Below, one piece after another: positions 1 through 8,671 of a stretch of DNA of 64,000 nucleotides. The notes under the pieces were generated by a model. The model did no database searches. It was not told the DNA's origin and saw only the letters and a list, made by a program, of their open reading frames with translations. The translations under genes and the position numbers were made by a program. Source of the DNA: Methanosarcina sp. UBA293 (lineage in GTDB: Archaea > Halobacteriota > Methanosarcinia > Methanosarcinales > Methanosarcinaceae); contig DALS01000055.1 in assembly GCA_002499445.1 (NCBI GenBank), positions 104,591-168,590 on the forward strand, in the 5' to 3' direction. Numbering within the stretch: position 1 is the first letter of the stretch; every line of letters starts with the position of its first letter.

Positions 1-770
1 TTGGCTTTTCTTATCCATTTATTATCGTGTAGCTGTACTGTCTGTTTAATGTAATCTAGATAAGCAACACCCTTAACTCCAATTGCTGTCAGCTGCCTTA
101 CCTTATGTGGAGTCAGCCAGTTCGTCTCCACAACTCCTGCAAAATTATGATTCATGCGCAGGATAATTGAGGCATGATCTTCAAATGAGTGAATATCTGC
201 ACCTGCAACGGCAAAAACACTATTTATTCTCTTGCCGTAAAGATATGATATCACATCTATATCATGGACCCCAATATCTAGGATCACTCCCACATCCCTA
301 ATCCTTGGGTTATAGGGCCCGACTCGTTTGGTTGAGATTGAGACTATCTTCCCCAGAGCGCCTGAATCTATAATCTCTTTGAGTTTTATTACTGCGGGAT
401 TAAAGCGCTCAATATGCCCAACCATAAGGATTTTTCCCGCCTTTTTTGCAGCTGCTATCATCATGTCAGCATTTTCAGTTGTGTCTGCAATCGGTTTTTC
501 TACAAGGACATGTACTTCTGCATCAAGAGCATCAAGTACAACCTGCTTATGCAGCTTGGTAGGCACAACTACACTTACCGCATCAAGCCCTTCAGCAAGC
601 ATTTTCTTATAATCTGTAAAGGCTTTTGTCTTAAACTGTGTAGCCATTGCTTCAACACGTTTCTTGTCTATATCTGAAATTCCAACGAGCTCCACGCCAT
701 CCATTTCACTGTAAATTCTCACGTGGTTCTGCCCCATGGCACCTGTACCTATTACTCCTATTCTAATCAA
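1..770 (-). CDS. Gfo/Idh/MocA-family NAD(P)-dependent sugar dehydrogenase (WbpB/WlbA-like), 3' end outside window
   Basis: Read from 770 down to the window edge without a stop, about 256 codons seen, so the C-terminus is missing. The N-terminus is a Rossmann fold with GTGAMG at residues 8-13, followed by an acidic residue region (SDIDKKR) and the family signature VEKP near residue 97. These enzymes oxidise or reduce a sugar ring carbon using NAD(P). The gene is third in a minus-strand run after an N-acetyltransferase and a DegT-type aminotransferase. That trio is the composition of the WbpB-WbpE-WbpD pathway, in which this enzyme would oxidise C3 of UDP-GlcNAc-uronate. Family assignment is firm; the substrate is inferred from the neighbours. 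The start is chosen as TTG at 770 because of a ribosome binding site at 776-783; a GTG at 779 is an alternative. Confidence 0.88.
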   Translation of the reverse strand, partial: MIRIGVIGTGAMGQNHVRIYSEMDGVELVGISDIDKKRVEAMATQFKTKAFTDYKKMLAEGLDAVSVVVPTKLHKQVVLDALDAEVHVLVEKPIADTTENADMMIAAAKKAGKILMVGHIERFNPAVIKLKEIIDSGALGKIVSISTKRVGPYNPRIRDVGVILDIGVHDIDVISYLYGKRINSVFAVAGADIHSFEDHASIILRMNHNFAGVVETNWLTPHKVRQLTAIGVKGVAYLDYIKQTVQLHDNKWIRKA

Positions 771-775
771 AAATC

Positions 776-783
776 TCACTTCC
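776..783 (-). promoter_or_regulatory. Ribosome binding site deciding a TTG start
   Basis: On the minus strand this reads GGAAGTGA, a close match to the GGAGGTGA consensus, five bases before TTG at 770. It overlaps the alternative GTG codon at 779, which argues that the dehydrogenase starts at TTG. Confidence 0.6.
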
Positions 784-816
784 TGATTCTACGAATGCAA
801 TGGCTGAAAAAACCAC

Positions 817-1899
817 TCAATCCCTTAAATAAAATTCTCTAGTCGCCTTGACTATTTCCTGCAAGTCGTCGCTTGATAATGTGGGATGTATAGGGAGAGA
901 AAGAACCTCTTCTGCTGCTTTTTCTGAGACCGGCAGGAAATCTCTGTATTCAAGTTCCCTGTAAATGGGTTGCTTGTGAATGGGTATAGGATAGTATACT
1001 CCTGTCCCTATTTCTTTTTCTTTCAGAAAAGCTGCCAGTTGATCCCTTTTTTCTGCTCTGACCGTGTACTGGTGGAACACGTGAGTGCAATTAGTTTTTG
1101 TAACGGGAGACACAATTCCGGCTATCCCTTTTAACCCTGCTGAGAGGATTTCTGCGTTTTTCTGTCTGGCAGCGGTAAATCTGTCTAGCTTCCCGAGTTG
1201 TACAAGCCCAATTACAGCTGCAATATCAGTCATTCGCAGATTAAAACCCAGTATTTCATGCATGTAGCGGACTTTTGAGCCGTGAGCCCGGATCATTTTT
1301 GCCTTCTCTGCAATTTCTTTGTCATCTGTAGTGAGCATTCCGCCTTCGCTGGTTGTCATATTTTTAGTCGGGTAGAAGCTGAATGCTCCTGTTCCAAAAC
1401 TGCCCACTTTTTTTCCAAGGCATTCTGCGCCATGGGACTGACAGGCATCCTCAATTACAATAAGATTATTATCATCTGCAATTTCCATTATCGCTTTCAT
1501 GTCTGCAGAGTGTCCGTAGAGGTGAACAGGCATAATAGCTCTGGTTTTTGGAGTGATTTTCTCCTGAATTCTTTCAGGATCTATATTATATGTATCTGAT
1601 TCAATATCTGCAAAAACAGGTTTTGCCCCGGTGTAAAGGATACTGTTTGCTGTTGCAATGAAGCTAAAGGGACTTGTAATCACTTCGTCTCCTTTTCCTA
1701 TGCCATGGGCAAGAAGCGCAATGTGCAGGGCTGCAGTACCGGAGCTCACAGCAGCTGCATACTCACAGCCAGTGTATTCAGAAAAAGCAAGCTCAAATTC
1801 TTCGACCTTCGGGCCCTGTGCGATCATGCCTGAACTCAGGACCTCTGTTACTGCATCAATCTCTTCCTTACCCAGCATGGGCTTGGCAATTGGGATCAT
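817..1899 (-). CDS. DegT/DnrJ/EryC1/StrS-family sugar aminotransferase (WbpE/WlbC-like)
   Basis: 360 residues, normal for the family of PLP-dependent aminotransferases that convert keto-sugar nucleotides to amino-sugars. Visible motifs are SSGTAA at 52-57 (phosphate cradle), EDACQSHGA with Asp151 contacting the PLP ring nitrogen, and YPTKNM with Lys179 as the probable Schiff-base lysine. It lies 46 bp upstream of the Gfo/Idh dehydrogenase and 65 bp downstream of a hexapeptide acetyltransferase, all on the minus strand, so an operon is likely. In the WbpB/E/D pathway the enzyme would place an amine on C3 of a UDP-2-acetamido-3-keto-uronate, typically using glutamate. The aminotransferase family is certain; the exact sugar is inference. 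Confidence 0.93.
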   Translation of the reverse strand: MIPIAKPMLGKEEIDAVTEVLSSGMIAQGPKVEEFELAFSEYTGCEYAAAVSSGTAALHIALLAHGIGKGDEVITSPFSFIATANSILYTGAKPVFADIESDTYNIDPERIQEKITPKTRAIMPVHLYGHSADMKAIMEIADDNNLIVIEDACQSHGAECLGKKVGSFGTGAFSFYPTKNMTTSEGGMLTTDDKEIAEKAKMIRAHGSKVRYMHEILGFNLRMTDIAAVIGLVQLGKLDRFTAARQKNAEILSAGLKGIAGIVSPVTKTNCTHVFHQYTVRAEKRDQLAAFLKEKEIGTGVYYPIPIHKQPIYRELEYRDFLPVSEKAAEEVLSLPIHPTLSSDDLQEIVKATREFYLRD

Positions 1900-1964
1900 T
1901 TTGGGACCTCTTTTTAATAATATCAGTAGAACTAATTCAACTCAACCCTAATTTTCTATCAGGT

Positions 1965-2633
1965 TTATATTCTATTCAATTTCTTTAAGTCTTCTGGGAG
2001 CTCCTGAATTCTAGCAGGCGTCCCGACTGCAAGCTTCCATGCTGGCACATTTTTTGTTACAAGTGCTCCTCCTGCAACCAATGCCCCTTCCCCTATTTCA
2101 ACATCTGGAAGCAGAGTTGCGTTTGCACCTATAGATGCACCTTTTCTCAAAACTGGGCCCTTCAGTTCGTACTTTTTTCGAATAGGATATTTATCATTGG
2201 CTAGAACTGCGCAGGGACCGATGAATACATTGTCTTCGATAAGAACATTGGTTGGAATGTAAACATTGCCCTGAATGCTGACATTATTTCCTATTTTTAC
2301 ATTCCCATCTATAATCACATTGGTTCCAATAAGAACGTTGTTTCCAATTTCCGTATTTTCTCTAATCATTACGTTATGCCCGGTTTTGAAGTTTTTCCCG
2401 GTTTTTACGTTAGAAAATATCGTTGACCCAGCTCTTATAATCGATTCTGGACCTATGGTACATCCTGGGAATTCAAAGTCTTCAATTTCGATGTCATACT
2501 TTAATATTTCCATTAGAATCTTATGCTCTGGATATCCTAAAAACACATTTTCCATTATTACCGTGTCTTTTCCAATTACAGAAGTACCGTATATCTTAGA
2601 AGAGTTATGAATTTTAAATTCAGTCGAGTTCAT
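1965..2633 (-). CDS. Left-handed beta-helix sugar N-acetyltransferase (WbpD/WlbB-like)
   Basis: 222 residues from ATG 2633, chosen because GGGGGG lies immediately upstream; a start 13 codons earlier is open but lacks a better site. From about residue 40 onwards the protein is hexapeptide repeats (GNNVLIG, GNVKIGNNVSIQGN and so on), forming a left-handed beta-helix trimer that binds acetyl-CoA between subunits. The segment GPCAVLANDKYP corresponds to the conserved GP..TND.(Y/F)P loop of WbpD/WlbB enzymes, which acetylate the 3-amino group of UDP-GlcNAc3NA. First gene of a three-gene minus-strand run with the aminotransferase and dehydrogenase. The N-terminus is longer than in the ~190-residue bacterial enzymes. 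Substrate assignment is inferred from the trio. Confidence 0.85.
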   Translation of the reverse strand: MNSTEFKIHNSSKIYGTSVIGKDTVIMENVFLGYPEHKILMEILKYDIEIEDFEFPGCTIGPESIIRAGSTIFSNVKTGKNFKTGHNVMIRENTEIGNNVLIGTNVIIDGNVKIGNNVSIQGNVYIPTNVLIEDNVFIGPCAVLANDKYPIRKKYELKGPVLRKGASIGANATLLPDVEIGEGALVAGGALVTKNVPAWKLAVGTPARIQELPEDLKKLNRI

Positions 2634-3350
2634 TGTTCCCCCCATTTTCTGGTTTTTTATTTGACCAAGCAAACTTTCCGCTGGAACGTAAGATATCTAT
2701 TTGCTTTCGTGGAAATTTTGCAAAGTTTTTGTTTTTCATGTTTCCAATTGTCGGGCTAATTCAAATTTTCAGGGCAAACTCTAAGGGCGATCGTAATTGC
2801 CTTTTGGGATATTCAGTCCCATTCTTTTTCACGACTGTTTTAATTTTTTAGTTGAATATACTTTGTAATTATTTAAGTTATTTGGTTTTTAATTTCGTTA
2901 CCCCTTTTCTCGTCTTTCTCGTTAGTTCTTCGATTTATATTTTTCTTTTTTGTATTCAAATTATTTCAATATTTTAAACTGTTATGTAATATTATTTTTA
3001 TGTCAAAAGCTTGAGTAATTTGAAATTCTTTAAAATTTCTATTGTTTGTCACTGGAGACTACTTCTCGATTAAATAAGTATTTTGTAAAATCTGATAAAT
3101 CCGCATAAATAGATTAAGCTTATTTCTTCCTGTTTTTCCTTTCTGTAACTCTGATTTTTATCCTAACTTCATAATAAAGTGTTGCTATACTGAAAAAGCG
3201 TATGTGTTCAGAGGTAACCAAAGTTCTGGTTTGGTATTTTTCTTCCCGGAATTTATCATTGGTAAATTTATCATTGATATCAGGAGATTTTTTATATCAT
3301 ATCGCTTATCTGTCTCTCAAGTAAACTAATAAACTTAAGGGGTTCTAACT
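2634..3350. other. AT-rich intergenic region without recognised gene
   Basis: About 700 bases between the acetyltransferase operon (reading left) and a small membrane-protein gene (reading right). Only shadow ORFs with no recognisable content are present. It must carry the promoter of the minus-strand operon. TTTATATCATA near 3290-3302 could serve the plus-strand gene as a TATA element. Confidence 0.5.
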
Positions 3351-3599
3351 ACGCTCACAAGTTCAACTATATCTAATCCAATATCTGCAGGTGCGTTCTC
3401 CGCGACCGTAATACCTGGAATTCCTGACGGCGCATCTGTGGCAACGGCAGTCTTACTTCTACTACTTTTGTTCAGGTACTTTCTTCCGGGGTCAAAACAC
3501 TGGGAAAACGCTGTCAAAGCTTCTTTAAATATGGGAATTATTCCATTGCTGTTTTCTTTTGGTGCAGTTATTCTTTTCAAGGTTGTTGCTCTATTTTAA
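3351..3599 (+). CDS. Small membrane protein with apparent non-canonical ACG start
   Basis: An open frame of 82 codons ends at TAA 3597. The protein is small and hydrophobic: a Ser/Thr/Ala/Gly-rich N-terminus, a run of leucines (about residues 33-40) then FRYFLPG, a short polar segment (KHWENAVKAS), and a second hydrophobic segment to the end. Two membrane helices are likely. No ATG, GTG or TTG lies between the in-frame stop before 3342 and GTG 3438, which would delete 29 residues. The best start is ACG at 3351, with AAGGGG seven bases upstream. Either an unusual start codon or an ATG-to-ACG change is implied. Function unknown; it resembles in size and topology the small membrane protein at 24310. 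The minus-strand frame over the same bases is a shadow. Confidence 0.55.
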   Translation, partial: TLTSSTISNPISAGAFSATVIPGIPDGASVATAVLLLLLLFRYFLPGSKHWENAVKASLNMGIIPLLFSFGAVILFKVVALF

Positions 3600-3645
3600 T
3601 GATTTTAGAGGACTGCACTTCTAATCTCATCTACCGAGTTCTACA

Positions 3646-3807
3646 AACTTTTTCAAAAAAATGCTTGACCACAAACTTTTTCAAAAAAAGTTTGATCAAA
3701 AACCCCGGCAGCGGCATGATCACAACCTTTTTCAAAAGAGGCTTGACCGAAAATTCCTGCTTGATCTAAAACCCTGGCAGCGGCGTGATCAACCGGCGCA
3801 ACGGTTG
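3646..3807. repeat. Degenerate intergenic repeat cluster with hairpins
   Basis: Three imperfect copies of a CTTTTTCAAAA...CTTGACC unit alternate with two copies of an (CC)CYGGCAGCGGCRTGATCA unit. The cluster contains a hairpin with 9-bp arms at 3673-3681 and 3685-3693 and a 3-base loop, and a GC-rich hairpin (CAACCG 3790-3795 / CGGTTG 3802-3807). The GC-rich content stands out from the AT-rich spacer. It looks like a dispersed non-coding element family rather than coding DNA. Confidence 0.65.
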
Positions 3808-3907
3808 CGGTGCAGCGGTTGCAGGATAGCTTTTGCTTTTGGCTTAAATCTCTTTGAACCCATCTTCTTTTCTTTATTTTCAGAATATTTTAGAGGAAGT
3901 GGAGAGT

Positions 3908-4756
3908 TTAAAGGAGAAGGGGGATAATTCCGAAAAAGAACACATTCATAAATCCATGAATTAGTGTAACTAGCGGTAGACTTCGGGTCCCATAAAATAT
4001 GTAGCCTATAAGAGCACCTACTAGAGATATGTAGAGTATTTCGTAAATGGTTCCATATCCTGAGTGCATTAGCCCGAATAAAATACTTGTAATTATCAGT
4101 GCTTCCCGGCTACCTAATATTATCTCTAGCCGATTCTGAAGGATTGACCTGAAGATTATTTCCTCCACAAGACCCACGAAAAAAACCATGATTAAGGTGA
4201 GACCCAGAAGGTTAAAAATTGAAAGATTCTCAATGAGAGGATTTTTCCCGACTATTAAATATTCTCCTACTCCTAATAAAAAGCCCATCACTATTGCTAA
4301 TGGAATATATATCACTATTTTTCTAAAGTTTATCCCGAGCTGTGCGCGAGTAAAATCCTGATTGGTGGCAGCAATGCTTACAGGAATTGCCAGAAGCCCA
4401 TATATGAAAATGAGGTTGTAAAGCTTTTCTTCATAGAAATACGGCATTGAAAAATCTACCAAACGTATGATCGGCAGAAGGATAAGTGCCTGGTAAGTTT
4501 TTTGGATTTCCTTGTCTTCTATAGACATCGTGGAAAAAGAAAGTCCAAGCAGAATTAATGCATGTATCCCCATCGCTTCGAATCTTCTTCCCGAGCATAT
4601 CATCAATTCCGCAAGACTAATAGCTACAACCGGGATTGACAGGTAAATCCATTTGTTTTTTATTTCAGGTATTTTTCCCTTCAGGTTTTCAGATGTCTTC
4701 GTTCTGATGCCTTCCGGAGTCTCCATATTCAGACTCTCAAATGTTTCCATCTTCAC
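3908..4756 (-). CDS. CPBP-family intramembrane metalloprotease
   Basis: 282 residues with several hydrophobic segments after a polar N-terminus of about 35. The CPBP (Abi/Rce1-like) motifs are all present: EEIIFR with Glu198, Glu199 and Arg203, a conserved His231 in GLMHSG, and HGFMN with His267 and Asn271. These residues line an intramembrane glutamate-activated active site that cleaves prenylated or membrane substrates in characterised relatives. The ATG overlaps the stop of the upstream DUF1616 gene by four bases, and a strong GGAGGTG lies just before it, so the pair is translationally coupled. Substrate unknown; processing or protection of an exported surface component is a guess from context. 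Confidence 0.88.
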   Translation of the reverse strand: MKMETFESLNMETPEGIRTKTSENLKGKIPEIKNKWIYLSIPVVAISLAELMICSGRRFEAMGIHALILLGLSFSTMSIEDKEIQKTYQALILLPIIRLVDFSMPYFYEEKLYNLIFIYGLLAIPVSIAATNQDFTRAQLGINFRKIVIYIPLAIVMGFLLGVGEYLIVGKNPLIENLSIFNLLGLTLIMVFFVGLVEEIIFRSILQNRLEIILGSREALIITSILFGLMHSGYGTIYEILYISLVGALIGYIFYGTRSLPLVTLIHGFMNVFFFGIIPLLL

Positions 4757-5652
4757 ACCTCCTCTTCAACGTTTATCCAGAGGCGTAGATCTTTATAGGG
4801 TACATTCTTTTCAGTCTCATTGAAAAGCAAGAACTCAAGCTTCATATTCTCTCCTTTAAAGGGAGGCATAATCTCAAGAGGTTCTTTCAGTGTTTTATCA
4901 TGGGCAAGCCTGATATGCTGAAGTTTTTCCGGAAGGGGCAATGGTTTATTTTCAAGCCTTACTTCCATTGTATAGTTCATTGTTCTGTGCTCATTATTTG
5001 TTATGCCTATAATATAGGTCCCACTTTCTCCTTGTATGTACTCTGTTGTGTAGTTATTAGCCATCCCGTTGGATCCAAGGATATAGAACTCCGTAAATGG
5101 CTCTCTTTCCTGCGGCACAAGAACAACGTAAGCTCCAGTTCCTATCAATATCAGAAAAGAAAGAGCTAGAAATATCCTAAGGCTTTTCTCAGTCTTTGAT
5201 TCAGGCTCTCCCATAGCTTCTGATATCAGGGTAGCGGTGAGAGCCCTGAAAGATACCTCAAATTCTCTGTCTGCAGGTAGTTTTCTCCTCCTAACATACG
5301 CTGCTACCAACATAAGTAGAGTAAACGCGGAAAAACTTGTTAAGAGTGGGATCTCCTTGATTCCCCAGGATGTATAACTAAGTGCAAGCCCTATTAGAGG
5401 TACAACTGAAACGCTCATTGCGACAGAAAGAGCTATCCTCTCCATCCCTTCAAGTCCATTTTTCTCAGGAAAAAGCATGGATATGAGGGCGTACCCTGGA
5501 AGGAAGAGTAACAGGGGTAGGCCAAGAGCAGTGCGAATAAGACTTCCGCTAAGTGCAGGAAGTAGTACGAAAATATCCGTAAGAATTACAAGGCCTGCTA
5601 TTAACAGCAGGTCAGATGGAAACTTTCGGTCTCCGACCATATGACTCCTCAT
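4753..5652 (-). CDS. DUF1616 family membrane protein
   Basis: 299 residues. The N-terminal part has two pairs of membrane helices (about residues 15-60 and 75-115) with the family-typical segment LLLFLPGYALISMLFPEK, a cytoplasmic linker, one further helix near 160-180, and an extracytoplasmic C-terminal domain of about 115 residues beginning EREPFTEFYILG. That C-terminal part reads as a beta-sandwich-like domain with the pattern YIIGITNNEHR.MNYTMEVRL and an N-linked glycosylation sequon. DUF1616 proteins are common in archaeal glycosylation loci, but no activity has been established. It forms an overlapping pair with the CPBP protease downstream. MRSHMVGD leaves two possible starts five codons apart. 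Confidence 0.85.
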   Translation of the reverse strand: MRSHMVGDRKFPSDLLLIAGLVILTDIFVLLPALSGSLIRTALGLPLLLFLPGYALISMLFPEKNGLEGMERIALSVAMSVSVVPLIGLALSYTSWGIKEIPLLTSFSAFTLLMLVAAYVRRRKLPADREFEVSFRALTATLISEAMGEPESKTEKSLRIFLALSFLILIGTGAYVVLVPQEREPFTEFYILGSNGMANNYTTEYIQGESGTYIIGITNNEHRTMNYTMEVRLENKPLPLPEKLQHIRLAHDKTLKEPLEIMPPFKGENMKLEFLLFNETEKNVPYKDLRLWINVEEEV

Positions 5653-6545
5653 AAAACGGTTTTGTATTTTTCTGGCTTCCCAGTTTTTTGTTATTCGGGC
5701 TAAACTGCCAAGTTCTCTGTCCCCTCATGAGGTTTTTTGAAAACCTTCTGACTTCTCCTCTTATCGGCTGCTTTAATCTTCAATTATAAGAAATTAAGCT
5801 GGAAATGTAAAAGCTGTTCGAGCTTTAATCTTGGCTTCTTTCGATTCAGCAGAATTATCTTCCTGAATTGTATTCATTTTAAAGAATGTTTTAACCCGAT
5901 CTACTGAATTACTTAGTTGTATAAAATATCTTTCCCTTTTCCAGTTTGTTATCTAATAATACTTTCCCTTTTTTCTATTTTTTTGAAAGAATTCTTTTAC
6001 CTTTTAAGTCGAAATCTCTATGATTATTTATGAAGATTGAATGAGCAAAGAACCAGCAGGCTTGTAAAAAAATTAATATATAACAAGAAAATACTTTGAC
6101 ATCTTACTTCAGTATAAATTTTTCTACCATAACTCACTTATATAAGCTGGATAATTGACACCTTTTAAGCTACTATTTAAGCTAACAGACTTCTCATATG
6201 GTCTTAATTATTTTTCGCTACCGGGGGCACTGATTGGCTATTTTTTACATGTAAATACTTATATAGCTAGTATATTAAAACAGAAGTAGGTCTTTATATT
6301 AAATGATGCGATTCACTTACGGAGTATCTACGTTCCTTCTTTTTGTTAAAAAGAGGTGAATAAATCCCCCGATTGATTATCTGCAAATATAATTGTAGAA
6401 GACCTTGAAACCCTTTAAAAGTTATGGAGCGATGACTCTGAAAAATATATTCGACGGATTTGGAACTTCTACTGACTCTTCTATAATAAATTATTTTATT
6501 AAGGAGACTTCTTACTTTTATTCTCAAAGAGGTAGGTGATTGCAT
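5653..6545. other. AT-rich divergent intergenic region
   Basis: About 890 bases between the leftward DUF1616 operon and the rightward GT2 operon. No coding content is recognisable. CTTATATAGC near 6257 is a plausible TATA element for the GT2 gene and would give a long 5' untranslated region. Confidence 0.5.
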
Positions 6546-7445
6546 ATGTCCATTACTATTGCAGCCATGCCTGCCTATAATGAGGCCCACGCCATTGCAG
6601 ATGTTATCAAGGGCTGCATAAAATACGTCGATAGAGTAGTGGTTGTAGACGACGGGAGCACCGATAATACTGTCGATATCGCTGAATCTCTTGGAGCCTA
6701 TGTAGTCCGCCATGAAACAAACAGAGGATATGGAGCCGCCCTTAGAAACTGTTTTGAGACCGCTCGTAAGCTCAATGCAAATGCCATGGTTATTATTGAT
6801 TCTGACGGTCAGCATGATCCTTCTGAGATTCCCAAGCTTCTTGAGCCCTTAAAAAATGGTTTTGATCTTGTAATTGGTTCAAGATTTATTAATGGCAACG
6901 GCAAAAATGTCCCTATTTACCGTAAATTCGGGATGAAAGTCCTTGATATTGCAACCTATATTGCAGGCGGCCTGAATGTTACTGATTCTCAGAGTGGTTT
7001 TCGAGCTTATGGAATAAAAGCTATTGAGAACATAAATTTGAATGGCACAGATATGTCCGCAGGCTCTGAGATTCTTATTCAGGCCAAAGATCATAAACTG
7101 AAGTTTACTGAAGTGGAAATTCATTGTAGATATGACCTTGAGAACTGCTCAAGTGAACATCCTTTCATACATGGCCCCAGAGTCTTATTCAGAATCCTTA
7201 AAGATATGGAATATAGACGCCCTCTTTGTTATTTCTCGGTTCCTGGCCTGCTGATGACATCTACGGGTATTCTTATGGGATTAAAATTTTTACAGGATTA
7301 TTATCTGGGAGGATACTTGCGCTTTGGGCCTACGTTACTTATGGCAATGCTGACAATTATAGGGGCGTTTATGATATTTACAGGAATAATACTACATGCA
7401 ATCTCAAGGATGATATTTTTAAATGAGCACATTCGAAAGCAATAA
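6546..7445 (+). CDS. GT2 family glycosyltransferase with C-terminal membrane anchors (polyprenyl-phosphate hexosyltransferase type)
   Basis: 299 residues from ATG 6546, chosen because GAGGTAGGTGAT precedes it; TTG at 6540 would overlap that site. The N-terminal GT-A domain shows MPAYNEA, the nucleotide-binding DDGSTD at 35-40, and the metal-binding DSD at 85-87 in IIDSDGQHDP, followed by VIGSRF. The last ~80 residues hold two membrane helices. This layout is that of dolichyl-phosphate mannose/glucose synthase-like enzymes, which charge a lipid phosphate with one sugar from UDP or GDP donors at the cytoplasmic face. The next GT2 gene overlaps its 3' end by 23 bp, so the two form an operon. Donor sugar unknown. 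Confidence 0.9.
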   Translation: MSITIAAMPAYNEAHAIADVIKGCIKYVDRVVVVDDGSTDNTVDIAESLGAYVVRHETNRGYGAALRNCFETARKLNANAMVIIDSDGQHDPSEIPKLLEPLKNGFDLVIGSRFINGNGKNVPIYRKFGMKVLDIATYIAGGLNVTDSQSGFRAYGIKAIENINLNGTDMSAGSEILIQAKDHKLKFTEVEIHCRYDLENCSSEHPFIHGPRVLFRILKDMEYRRPLCYFSVPGLLMTSTGILMGLKFLQDYYLGGYLRFGPTLLMAMLTIIGAFMIFTGIILHAISRMIFLNEHIRKQ

Positions 7446-8484
7446 AAATGTCAAAACGGGGTCAATTTATATGGAGTATCCTTTTGTTTCAGTTATAGTG
7501 GGAATTCGCAATGAAGAAAAATTCATTGAAGAATGTATTGAGTCACTTCTCAATCTAGATTACCCACGAGATTATTACGAGATTATCATTGTTGATGGCA
7601 TGTCCACCGACAAAACACCGGAGATAGTACAGAAATATCCTGTCAAACTCCTTTTTAATGAGAGAAAGAATGTTGCTGCGGCTAGGAACCTTGGTGTGAA
7701 AAATGCTAAGGGGAATTTTGTTGCGTTTACTGACGGAGACTGTAAGGTTGATCCTCAGTGGTTGAAAGTCCTTATCCGTGAAATGCAAGACGCTCCAGAT
7801 GACGTTGTTTGTTTTGGAGGTCCTAACCTGATCTTTGACACTGATCCCATATTTGGCAGGGTAGTTGGATATGCCCAGGAATCTTTCTTGGGTTCAGGAG
7901 GCTCGGCTCAGTCTAAAAACTCTACAAAAAAGCATTATGTCAGTTCTCTCCCGAACTGCAATGCAATGTACAAAAAAGCTGCAATTCTGGAAGCTGGGGG
8001 ATTTGACGAGCGGTTTGTGGTAGGTCAGGACGGAGATCTGAACTACAGAATAGGTAAGAAAGGTAATAGATTTTTGTACATCCCTAAAGCACAGGTTCTG
8101 CACCATAGAAGAGGTACTTTCAAGTCCTTTTCTGTAAGAATGTTTAAATATGGTTTGTGGATGGCAGAACTTTTTAAAAAACATGGAGAATTTGTTCGTT
8201 GGTATGCTTTTCTGCCTTCGATTGCTATCATGTTTGCAGTCGCTTTGCTTACTGCTTCCATCAAATACTCTACTCCAAGCCAGGTTCTTCTTGCACTCAT
8301 GACCGTATATTTTATTCTTGTCTTTATTACTTCTATCCAGGTTGCCTATAAAATGAAATCAAAATACGGTCTTTTTGCCCTGTTTATCATTCCTGTGCAA
8401 CACATTGCCTATGGGCTGGGATTTTTGTACAGCTTTACAAATTCTCCTCTTGTCTCAAATGTCAACTCCTGCTCACAAATTTAA
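7423..8484 (+). CDS. GT2 family glycosyltransferase with C-terminal membrane helices
   Basis: 353 residues. The catalytic domain has VSVIVGIRNEE, IIVDGMSTDKT, and DGD in AFTDGDCKVDP as the metal-binding site. The acceptor-side motif is QDGDLNYRI in place of the usual ED.D. The C-terminal third contains about three membrane helices, typical of processive or lipid-acceptor GT2 enzymes. The start at 7423 overlaps the preceding GT2 gene and has AAGGATGA eight bases upstream; an internal ATG at 7471 (MEYPFVS) also fits the domain boundary. It probably adds a sugar to a lipid-linked precursor of a surface glycan. Confidence 0.88.
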   Translation: MSTFESNKNVKTGSIYMEYPFVSVIVGIRNEEKFIEECIESLLNLDYPRDYYEIIIVDGMSTDKTPEIVQKYPVKLLFNERKNVAAARNLGVKNAKGNFVAFTDGDCKVDPQWLKVLIREMQDAPDDVVCFGGPNLIFDTDPIFGRVVGYAQESFLGSGGSAQSKNSTKKHYVSSLPNCNAMYKKAAILEAGGFDERFVVGQDGDLNYRIGKKGNRFLYIPKAQVLHHRRGTFKSFSVRMFKYGLWMAELFKKHGEFVRWYAFLPSIAIMFAVALLTASIKYSTPSQVLLALMTVYFILVFITSIQVAYKMKSKYGLFALFIIPVQHIAYGLGFLYSFTNSPLVSNVNSCSQI

Positions 8485-8671
8485 TATTCAATAATTTATT
8501 TGATCATATACTAAAAAAGAAACTGAAGCACTTGATATATTGGGGGGTTTCAAGGCAAAAACTTCTTAACCAATACAACCTGATGGATATCATCAGTTTT
8601 AAAACACAAAATTTGGATAGTATGTTTATTCGATTTGTGAAATTATGATTGTTTAAGGTCATGGAGATAGT

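Noticed and set aside
2633..2851. 72-codon plus-strand frame in the spacer after the acetyltransferase gene
   Set aside because: Phe-rich sequence typical of AT-rich spacer translation, starting on the complement of another gene's start, with no ribosome binding site.
3335..3580. 81-codon minus-strand frame
   Set aside because: It overlaps the plus-strand small membrane protein, which has the hydrophobic pattern and ribosome binding site; the minus frame has no recognisable features.
3646..3807. CRISPR array
   Set aside because: Repeat units are degenerate, differ in length and are not separated by uniform spacers; no cas genes are in the window.
6294..6815. 173-codon minus-strand frame
   Set aside because: It overlaps the start of a clear GT2 gene on the plus strand and has no domain-like sequence.
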